Shown here piece after piece: positions 15,441 to 23,615 of a stretch of 46,277 nucleotides of DNA. Where the stretch lies: the NCBI GenBank assembly GCA_031178585.1, contig JAPSIT010000005.1, forward strand, positions 1-46,277, in the 5' to 3' direction. The translations under genes and the position numbers were made by a program. This DNA is from Arthrobacter sp. GTDB taxonomy: Bacteria > Actinomycetota > Actinomycetes > Actinomycetales > Micrococcaceae. Below the pieces are notes generated by a model. It worked only from the letters and a program-made list of their open reading frames with translations. It was not told the origin of the DNA and searched no databases. Position 1 is the first letter of the stretch. Every line of letters begins with the position of its first letter.

Positions 15441-17665
15441 GAGGCCTCCGATGTCTGAAGAAGACTGGTGTTTGGTACGTTCGCAGCCAGCCGGACCCAT
15501 ACCCTGTTGAATTTGAATTCCGGCATCCCGGAGATGGGATCCGTGGTCGCTTCCGTCAACCGGTTCGCGCTTTCGAGTTCCGGGAAGTGGAACGGCAGAA
15601 ACACGGTTTCGGGACGGATGGCCGTGCTGAGCTCGGCCCGGCAGACCACTTCACCAAGATCATTGGCCACCGAGACCCGAGCACCGTCCGTGATGCCCAT
15701 GGCCGCCGCGGCTGCCGGGTGGATCTGCATCCTGGCTTCAGGCTGGGAGGCGAGGAGCTCGGACACGCGCCGGGTCTGGGCGCCGGACTGGTAGTGCTCC
15801 AGCAGCCGGCCCGTGATGAGGGTCATTGGTGCGGCGTCCCTGCCGGCGTCCCTGCCGGGGTTTGCTGCCGGAGCACGACGGCGGCGGGGCGCCACCGCGG
15901 TCAGCATCGCCTTGCCGTCCGGATGCGCAAAGGCGTCCAGGAACAGGCGCGGTGTTCCGGTGCTGCCCGCGGGATAGGGCCAGTACGCGGCCTCGCCCCT
16001 GTCCAGCAGAGCATAATCGATGCCGGAGTAGTCGGCCGCGCCGCCGGCGGAGGCGCGGCGGAGTTCCTCGAAGACCGTCTCGGGATCGTCGCTGTAGGTG
16101 GAGGGAGCGTCCAGGGCTTCGGCGAGCCGGGCCATGATCCACAGCTCGCTGCGGGCGCCGGCGGGCGGACTGATGGCTTTGCGGCGGCGCAGGACGCGGC
16201 CTTCGAGGTTGGTCAGCGTGCCTTCTTCCTCAGCCCACTGGAGCACCGGGAGGACGAGGTCCGCCTCGGCTGCGGTCTCGGACATGAAGAAGTCGCAGAC
16301 CACCAGGAAATCCAGGCTGCGGAGCCCGCGGATAACGGCGTTGGCGTCCGGGGAGGCAACCACGATGTTGGAGGCGTGCACGAAAAGGCAGCGGACGCCG
16401 TCGGGCTTTCCCAGTGACTTGAGCAGCTGCACGGCCGGCAGGCCGGGACCGGGGATGAGCGACTCGGGCACGTTCCAGACCTTCGCCATGTGGGCGCGCG
16501 CGGCAGGATCGGTGATCTTGCGGTAGCCGGGGAGCTGGTCGGCCTTCTGGCCGTGTTCCCGGCCGCCCTGGCCGTTGCCCTGGCCGGTGAGGGTGCCGTA
16601 GCCGCTGCGCGCAGTGCCCGGCAGCCCGAGCAGCAGGCTGAGGTTGATGGCTGCGGTGGCGGTGTCTGTGCCGTCCACGTGCTGTTCCACGCCGCGGCCG
16701 GTGAGGATGTAGCTGCCCCCGCGGCGTGCGCCGCTGGCGAGCCGTCGGGCCGTTTCGCGGATGAGATCGGCCGGAACGCCGGTGAGGGACTGGACCCGCT
16801 CCGGCCAGAAGGCGTTGACGCTGCGGGCGACGGCGTTGTAGCCGGTGGTCCGGGCCGCGACGTAGTCGGCGTCCACGAGGCCCTCATGGATGACCACGTG
16901 TGACAGGCCGAGCAGCAGGGTGAGGTCCGTACCGGGCAGGGGCTGGAGGTGGAGCCCGCCGCCGTCGGATGTGAAGGCCGCCGTTGCCGAACGCCGCGGA
17001 TCCACCACGATGAGGCCGCCGGCGTCACGGACGCCCTGCAGGTGCTGGACGAAGGGCGGCATGGTCTCGGCAACGTTGGAGCCGAGCATGAGGATGGTGC
17101 TGGCGGTGTCCAGCGCTTCGAGCGGGAAGGGCAGGCCGCGGTCCAGGCCGAAGGCGCGCATGCCGGCAGCAGCCGCAGAGGACATGCAGAACCTGCCGTT
17201 GTAATCGATGCGGGAGGTGCCCAGCGCGAGGCGGGCGAACTTGCCCAGCTGGTACGCCTTTTCGTTGGTGAGGCCGCCGCCTCCGAAAACGCCGACAGCG
17301 TCGGCCCCGTACTTTAAACGGGTCTCCTTAACAGCTGCCGTAACACGCGCCAGGGCGTCGTCCCAGGAGATGGGGCGGAAGACGCCGTCAAGCCCTTTGA
17401 GCATGGGTTCGGTGACCCGGCCGGGGTGCTGCAGCAGCGACGCCGAGGTCCAGCCTTTACGGCACAGCCCGCCGCGGTTCGTGGGGAAGTCACGTCCGTT
17501 CACCTCGAGGGCCGGCGCGATGTTGGCGCCAGGGGCCGGCACGGGGTCTGACCCCGGCCGGGCGGCCGGGGTCAGTCCTGTTGCGGCCGGGGCCGCCGGG
17601 GACTTCAGCGTCATGGCGCACTGCAGGGCGCAGTAAGGGCAGTGCGTTTCGGCGCTTTTGGTCAT
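15437..17665 (-). CDS. nasA: Assimilatory nitrate reductase catalytic subunit (molybdopterin, [4Fe-4S])
   Basis: Two-electron reduction of nitrate to nitrite in the cytoplasm. The 742-residue protein has the [4Fe-4S] cysteines Cys9, 12, 16 and 68. The Mo-coordinating cysteine is predicted at Cys160 in NGRFCMSSAAAAG, as in Nas/Nap enzymes. ARSGYGTLTGQGNGQGGREHG near residue 370 and the C-terminal molybdopterin-dinucleotide domain are also present. Between the third and fourth iron-sulfur cysteines lie 51 residues, about 20 more than usual, because of a Pro/Ala-rich insertion (residues 22-52). There is no C-terminal [2Fe-2S] domain; NasB supplies it. No Tat signal is seen. The ATG at 17665 follows the narK stop by 1 bp. 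Confidence 0.94.
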   Translation of the reverse strand: MTKSAETHCPYCALQCAMTLKSPAAPAATGLTPAARPGSDPVPAPGANIAPALEVNGRDFPTNRGGLCRKGWTSASLLQHPGRVTEPMLKGLDGVFRPISWDDALARVTAAVKETRLKYGADAVGVFGGGGLTNEKAYQLGKFARLALGTSRIDYNGRFCMSSAAAAGMRAFGLDRGLPFPLEALDTASTILMLGSNVAETMPPFVQHLQGVRDAGGLIVVDPRRSATAAFTSDGGGLHLQPLPGTDLTLLLGLSHVVIHEGLVDADYVAARTTGYNAVARSVNAFWPERVQSLTGVPADLIRETARRLASGARRGGSYILTGRGVEQHVDGTDTATAAINLSLLLGLPGTARSGYGTLTGQGNGQGGREHGQKADQLPGYRKITDPAARAHMAKVWNVPESLIPGPGLPAVQLLKSLGKPDGVRCLFVHASNIVVASPDANAVIRGLRSLDFLVVCDFFMSETAAEADLVLPVLQWAEEEGTLTNLEGRVLRRRKAISPPAGARSELWIMARLAEALDAPSTYSDDPETVFEELRRASAGGAADYSGIDYALLDRGEAAYWPYPAGSTGTPRLFLDAFAHPDGKAMLTAVAPRRRRAPAANPGRDAGRDAAPMTLITGRLLEHYQSGAQTRRVSELLASQPEARMQIHPAAAAAMGITDGARVSVANDLGEVVCRAELSTAIRPETVFLPFHFPELESANRLTEATTDPISGMPEFKFNRVWVRLAANVPNTSLLQTSEAS

Positions 17666-17666
17666 G

Positions 17667-19142
17667 TTAGACGTGTCCCATCGCGTTTCGGTTGGCATTG
17701 CGGATGTAGCAGAACCAGCAGACGGACAGCATCAGGACGTAGGCTCCGACGAAGCCGTAGAACGCCGAAGTGTAGGATCCGCTTGCCGTGTTGGAGGCGT
17801 TCAGCACCTGCGGGATGACAAACCCGCCGTAAGCGCCGATGGCCGAGATGAGTCCCAGGGCTGCGGAGGCCAGCCGCTGGGTGTGGACCGAGCTGGCGCC
17901 CGACCGGGCTGCCCGGCTGGACGTGGCGAAGATGACCGGGATCATCCGGTAGGTGGCGCCGTTTCCGAAGCCGCTGGCGGTGAAGAGCATCAGGAACAGG
18001 ACCAGGAAGAGCCAGAAGCTCTTCAGCGGCAGCGTCCAGATCATGGTCAGCGTGATCACGGCCATGGAAGCGAAGGCGGCAACCGTCATGCGTGCCCCGC
18101 CCATCCGGTCCGCCATGCGTCCGCCGTACGGGCGGGCCAGGGAGCCGACCAGCGGGCCGAGGAAGGCCAGTGAAAGGGCCACCGTGCCTACTCCGATGGA
18201 GGAGAAGGCGGGGAAGTAGTCCTTGATGAGCTTGGGGAAGACGCCTGCGAAGCCGATGAACGAACCGAAGGTGCCGATGTACAGCAGGGCCATGATCCAC
18301 AGGTGCGGTTCTTTCAGGGCGGCAACGGAGCCCGCCACGTCACCCTTCGCACTCGTCAGGTTGTCCATGTACTTGAAGGCGCCAAATGCCGCGATCAGGA
18401 TGAACGGGACCCACATCCAGCCGGCCATCGGCAGGTTCACGGTGCCGGCGGCCAGGAGCGTGATGACGATCGGAACGGCCAGCTGGGCGACGGCGGCACC
18501 GAGGTTTCCGCCGGCTGCGTTCAGGCCCAGCGCCCAGCCCTTTTCGCGGGCGGGGTAGAAGAACGTGATGTTGGCCATCGAGCTGGCGAAGTTGCCGCCA
18601 CCGAAGCCGGCCAGGGCCGCGACCAGGAGCATGACGCCGAACGGAGTGTCCGGGTTGGAGACACACAGTGCGAGCCCGGTGGAGGGAATAAGGAGGAGCA
18701 GCGCCGAGACGATGGTCCAGTTGCGGCCGCCGAACCTCGGAACCATGAAGGTGTAGGGGATGCGGAGGGTTGCGCCCACGAGGCTCGGCATGGAGATCAG
18801 CCAGAAAATTTCGGAGGTGCTGAAGGTAAAGCCTGCCGCGGGGAGCTGGACCACGACGATCGACCACAGCTGCCAGACGACGAAGCCCAGGAATTCGGCG
18901 AAGATGGACCAGTTGAGGTTCCTGCGCGCAATGGACCGGCCCGCCGTTTCCCACTGGTGCTTGTTCTCGGCGTCCCAGTTCGCAATCCAGCGGCCGGGGC
19001 GGACTTCAAGGGCGGGAGCATCGGTGGCGGTGGCTGAAGCGGTCTTCGCATTGAGGGGAGCGGAGCCGCTCCCGGGCTTCGGCTCGGCGGCAAGGTCGAG
19101 GGAATTGCCGGCGCCGGATTCTGCGGTGCTGTCAGCAGTCAC
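17667..19142 (-). CDS. narK: Nitrate/nitrite MFS transporter NarK/NasK type
   Basis: Nitrate uptake (or nitrate/nitrite exchange) across the cytoplasmic membrane. The 491-residue protein has a 50-residue hydrophilic N-terminus and 12 predicted helices. The nitrate signature motifs are recognisable: AGFGGGNFASSMANITFFYP in helix 5 (about residues 184-203) and a second Gly/Asn-rich motif, FTASGFGNGATYRMIP, in helix 11. The GTG at 19142 has a strong AAGGAGGT 6 nt upstream. It is the first gene of narK-nasA-nasB; its placement with an assimilatory reductase supports a nitrate import role. A GlnR-like promoter box lies 49-86 bp upstream of the start. Confidence 0.94.
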   Translation of the reverse strand: MTADSTAESGAGNSLDLAAEPKPGSGSAPLNAKTASATATDAPALEVRPGRWIANWDAENKHQWETAGRSIARRNLNWSIFAEFLGFVVWQLWSIVVVQLPAAGFTFSTSEIFWLISMPSLVGATLRIPYTFMVPRFGGRNWTIVSALLLLIPSTGLALCVSNPDTPFGVMLLVAALAGFGGGNFASSMANITFFYPAREKGWALGLNAAGGNLGAAVAQLAVPIVITLLAAGTVNLPMAGWMWVPFILIAAFGAFKYMDNLTSAKGDVAGSVAALKEPHLWIMALLYIGTFGSFIGFAGVFPKLIKDYFPAFSSIGVGTVALSLAFLGPLVGSLARPYGGRMADRMGGARMTVAAFASMAVITLTMIWTLPLKSFWLFLVLFLMLFTASGFGNGATYRMIPVIFATSSRAARSGASSVHTQRLASAALGLISAIGAYGGFVIPQVLNASNTASGSYTSAFYGFVGAYVLMLSVCWFCYIRNANRNAMGHV

Positions 19143-19174
19143 GGTGTACCTCCTTGGGGATTTGGTGTACTTCC

Positions 19175-19228
19175 AAACTAGGGAGGCCGCGTTTCGAGGA
19201 CAGTCGCCCTTTGTTAACGTGCTGTGAC
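19175..19228 (-). promoter_or_regulatory. narK promoter with four-half-site GlnR-like box
   Basis: Minus strand 19228-19191 reads GTCAC-n6-TTAAC-n6-CGACT-n6-GAAAC at an 11-bp period. Ten bp later comes TAGTTT (19180-19175). The first and fourth half-sites fit the GlnR consensus perfectly. Box length (38 bp), gap (10 bp) and TAGnnT hexamer are the same as at nirB and nirD. Transcription would start about 25 nt before the narK GTG. Confidence 0.75.
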
Positions 19229-19286
19229 ATTTGCCTATCAGCGGGCGGGAAGGGGAGTTAGGCTGTGGGCGGAGCCCTCATTGTGA

Positions 19287-19323
19287 GACGATCCAGATCG
19301 TCCGCATAGTGGACGAAATGTCC
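19287..19323. promoter_or_regulatory. Paired inverted repeats upstream of the MHS transporter
   Basis: GACGATC-CA-GATCGTC (19287-19302, perfect) is followed by GGAC-GAAAT-GTCC (19311-19323), and another GGAC comes 20 bp after the first. A TAATAT hexamer (19344-19349) could be the -10 of the transporter gene, placing the second repeat over the -35 region. This looks like a repressor or activator operator, for example IclR- or GntR-type, but the regulator is not identified and no regulator gene lies beside it. Confidence 0.45.
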
Positions 19324-19422
19324 GTTTGCTGGACCGCGGGAACTAATATTGAACTCTGTTTTTGTCTCTTAGTCGGGCGGCGTCGGCAGCGAATTCCGTC
19401 CAGTCCTAGAAAGCGCCACTAC

Positions 19423-20835
19423 ATGTCATCCCCTGCAACGTCAACGGAACATGGCACTGCCAAACCGGTGAACTCCAAAGGCAAAGTGATCTTTGCCAGC
19501 CTCATCGGAACGACGATCGAGTTCTACGACTTCTACATCTATGCGACTGCGTCGGTGCTCGTCTTCCCTCGGCTCTTCTTCCCTGAAGCCACGGAAATCA
19601 ACGCCCTTCTGAGCTCCTTTGCAATTTTCGGCGTCGCGTTCATCGCCCGCCCCATCGGATCTGTTCTCTTCGGACACTTCGGCGATAAGTTCGGCCGCAA
19701 GGGCACCCTGGTCGCCTCCCTCCTCACCATGGGCCTCGCCACGTTCCTCATTGGGCTGCTGCCCACCGCTTCGGTCCCCGGCTGGGCCATCTTCGCGCCG
19801 CTGCTGCTCGTCCTGCTGCGTTTCGCCCAGGGCCTTGCCTTGGGCGGTGAGTGGTCCGGCGCTGCGCTGCTGGCCACCGAGAACGCCCCCGAGGGGAAGC
19901 GCGCCATCTACGGAACGTTCCCGCAGCTCGGCGCTCCCATTGGCTTCATCCTGGCCAACCTGCTCTTTATCTGGTTCAACGCCACACTCAGCGCCGAAGA
20001 CTTCCTCGCCTGGGGCTGGCGGGTACCGTTCCTGCTGAGCGCCGTGCTGGTCATCGTTGGTCTCTACGTCCGGCTGAAGCTGGTGGAGAGCCTGTCCTTC
20101 CAAAAGGTGCTGAAGGAAGACAAGGTGGCGAAGGTTCCGTTCACGGCGACGTTCAAGAGCCATTGGCGCCCCGTGCTGGCCGGAACCTTCATCATGTTCG
20201 CCACCTACGTGCTGTTCTACATCATGACGTCCTTCACCCTGACCTATGGCACCAAGCCGGCCTCCGTTGAGGCCGCCCAGGCCGCAGCCGAGAAGGCAGG
20301 CAAGCCGATGTCCGCCGCCGAGATCGCCAACTTCGTTCCCGGCCTGGGCGTTCCCCGCGGTGACTTCCTGTGGATGCTGATTCTCGGCGTCGTCTTCTTC
20401 GGTATCTTCACGCTTGTGTCCGGCCCGCTGGCCGAGAAGTGGGGACGCCGCAAGTTCCTCCTGGGCGTCACCGCAGGCATCTTTGTGTTCGGCGTGCTGT
20501 GGTTCACCATGTTCGGGCCTGGGCCCGGTGCCGCGATCGTCGGCCTCATCGTAGGGTTCACGCTGATGGGCCTGACATTCGGACCCATGGCCGCGATCCT
20601 GCCGGAGCTTTTCCCCGCGAATGTTCGGTACACCGGTTCCGCCGTGGCGTACAACCTCTCCAGCGTGATCGGTGCCGCTCCCGCGTCGTTCGTCGCCATT
20701 GCCCTGTGGCAGGCCGCCGGCGGAAGCACCTGGATGGTCGGCGTCTACATGGCTGCCGCTGCTGTGCTCACCTTCATTGCGCTGTGGATCACCCGGGAAA
20801 CCAAAGACACGGACTACGAAAACAACGTGGCCTAA
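19423..20835 (+). CDS. MFS transporter, metabolite:H+ symporter (MHS) type
   Basis: A 470-residue, 12-helix proton symporter. It shows the MHS hallmarks: SLIGTTIEFYDFYIYATAS in helix 1 (about residues 26-44), the first MFS loop motif GHFGDKFGRKGTL (about 83-95), RFAQGLALGGEWSGAALLATENAP in helix 4 and PLAEKWGRRKFL after helix 8. MHS members take up carboxylates, betaines or related metabolites; the substrate here cannot be inferred. The ATG at 19423 is the first start within the conserved region, although the ribosome binding site is weak (AGAAAG, about 12 nt). It is divergent from narK, with inverted repeats in the shared upstream region and a pair of strong hairpins after the stop. Confidence 0.9.
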   Translation: MSSPATSTEHGTAKPVNSKGKVIFASLIGTTIEFYDFYIYATASVLVFPRLFFPEATEINALLSSFAIFGVAFIARPIGSVLFGHFGDKFGRKGTLVASLLTMGLATFLIGLLPTASVPGWAIFAPLLLVLLRFAQGLALGGEWSGAALLATENAPEGKRAIYGTFPQLGAPIGFILANLLFIWFNATLSAEDFLAWGWRVPFLLSAVLVIVGLYVRLKLVESLSFQKVLKEDKVAKVPFTATFKSHWRPVLAGTFIMFATYVLFYIMTSFTLTYGTKPASVEAAQAAAEKAGKPMSAAEIANFVPGLGVPRGDFLWMLILGVVFFGIFTLVSGPLAEKWGRRKFLLGVTAGIFVFGVLWFTMFGPGPGAAIVGLIVGFTLMGLTFGPMAAILPELFPANVRYTGSAVAYNLSSVIGAAPASFVAIALWQAAGGSTWMVGVYMAAAAVLTFIALWITRETKDTDYENNVA

Positions 20836-20853
20836 GCACTAGTCCTGATTGTC

Positions 20854-20883
20854 GGCCGGCCACCGCCGGGGCGGTGGCCGGCC
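20854..20883. repeat. GC-rich perfect palindrome after the MHS transporter gene
   Basis: GGCCGGCCACCGCC (20854-20867) and its exact complement (20870-20883), a very stable hairpin with a minimal loop, 18 bp past the stop. There is no T tract, so it may be a pause or mRNA-end structure rather than a classic terminator. Confidence 0.6.
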
Positions 20884-20899
20884 ATCATTCAAAGGGAAA

Positions 20900-20938
20900 T
20901 GAAAATGCCCGGTGTGAAATTCACACCGGGCATTTTCA
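20900..20938. terminator. Bidirectional terminator between the MHS transporter and accA3
   Basis: A 39-bp palindrome: 19-bp arm TGAAAATGCCCGGTGTGAA (20900-20918), one central base, and its perfect complement (20920-20938). Each side carries an A/T run, giving a GC stem with CATTTT on both strands. It separates two convergent genes and ends 10 bp before the accA3 stop. Confidence 0.85.
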
Positions 20939-20947
20939 TGCACGCAT

Positions 20948-22762
<1,815 letters not shown>

Positions 22763-22804
22763 GGCGTCTCCTTCTTTCCTTCAGGGAGCCTAGCCTGATT
22801 TTGA

Positions 22805-22833
22805 GGATTCCGCCGATATTACTGGCGGAATCC
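22805..22833. terminator. Hairpin between maf and accA3
   Basis: GGATTCCGCC (22805-22814), a 9-nt loop, and its perfect complement (22824-22833). It sits downstream of maf and immediately upstream of the candidate accA3 -10. No T tract, so it could terminate maf inefficiently or serve as an operator. Confidence 0.45.
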
Positions 22834-22853
22834 GCGTGTAGGCGGCCTCTGCT

Positions 22854-22870
22854 TTGTAGGGTTGCTACAA
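22854..22870. promoter_or_regulatory. 17-bp inverted repeat upstream of accA3, shared with accD
   Basis: TTGTAG-GGTTG-CTACAA, a perfect 6-bp inverted repeat with a 5-bp centre, 92 bp before the accA3 start. A copy identical at 14 of 17 positions occurs at 33972-33988 upstream of the carboxylase beta gene. Probably the binding site of a dimeric regulator of acyl-CoA carboxylase genes. The regulator is not identified. Confidence 0.6.
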
Positions 22871-22886
22871 GGAGCCGCAAATCGGC

Positions 22887-23561
22887 CTACTCGGCCCGCA
22901 CCTCTGCCGGATCGGCGGCGCCGCCGGTCCAGAGCTCGGTGACGTTCACTTGTGCCTGGCCGAGCAGGCCGCGCAGGGTGGAGATGGAAAGCCCGACGAC
23001 GGTGTGCGGGTCGCCGTCGACCTTGCGGATGAAGGCGCCCCCGTAGCCGTCGATAGTGAAGGATCCGGCGCACTGCAGCGGCTCGCCCGTCGCGATGTAC
23101 GTGTCGATCTCGTCCTCGCTCATGTCCATGAAATGGACTTCGGCCGAAGACACTGAGCCAACGGTTGCGCCTGAGCCTGGGCCGCCGTCGCCGGAACCAT
23201 CGGTGGCCCGGCAGTCCACCAGCCAGTGGCCTGTGTGCAGCACCCCCATGCTGCCGCTCATCCTGAGCATCCGTTCTTTCGCGACCTGGGGCGTGTAGGG
23301 CTTGCCGTGGGCTTCGCCGTCGAATTCGAAGACGGAATCACAGCCGATCACCAGCGCACCGTCCGCCTCGGGCAGGGAAGCCACCGCCTCGGCCTTGGCC
23401 CTTGCCAGGAGCAGGGCAGTGTCGTGCGGATCCGTCACGCCGTAGCGCGCCTGCACAGCGTCCTCGTCGACGTCGGAGACGAGGACGTCATGGGCGATGC
23501 CCGCATTGCTGAGCAGCTTGGTGCGGGCGGGGGACTGGGACGCGAGAATGAGGCGGGTCAC
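22887..23561 (-). CDS. maf: Maf family nucleotide pyrophosphatase
   Basis: Hydrolyses non-canonical or modified nucleoside triphosphates (house-cleaning), and in some bacteria affects septation. The 224-residue protein has LILASQSPARTKLL (4-17), the Maf active-site strand VIGCDSVFEFDG (about 71-82) with the metal-binding Asp, GKPYTPQVAKERMLRMSG and the C-terminal GSFTIDGYGGAFIRKVDGDPHTVVGLSI. An approximately 18-residue Gly/Ser-rich insertion (SGDGGPGSGATVGS, near 123) lengthens it compared with typical 190-200-residue members. GTG start at 23561, 6 nt after TAGGCT, without Shine-Dalgarno. It lies upstream of accA3 on the same strand; Maf next to acyl-CoA carboxylase genes is also seen in mycobacteria. 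Confidence 0.92.
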   Translation of the reverse strand: MTRLILASQSPARTKLLSNAGIAHDVLVSDVDEDAVQARYGVTDPHDTALLLARAKAEAVASLPEADGALVIGCDSVFEFDGEAHGKPYTPQVAKERMLRMSGSMGVLHTGHWLVDCRATDGSGDGGPGSGATVGSVSSAEVHFMDMSEDEIDTYIATGEPLQCAGSFTIDGYGGAFIRKVDGDPHTVVGLSISTLRGLLGQAQVNVTELWTGGAADPAEVRAE

Positions 23562-23567
23562 TGCACC

Positions 23568-23573
23568 AGCCTA
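23568..23573 (-). promoter_or_regulatory. -10 hexamer TAGGCT, leaderless start of maf
   Basis: Minus-strand TAGGCT, exactly 6 nt, then the GTG at 23561. No Shine-Dalgarno. Confidence 0.55.
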
Positions 23574-23615
23574 GTTGCCGCGGGCTGAAACCGTCGGGGC
23601 CCGCAACTGAACAGG

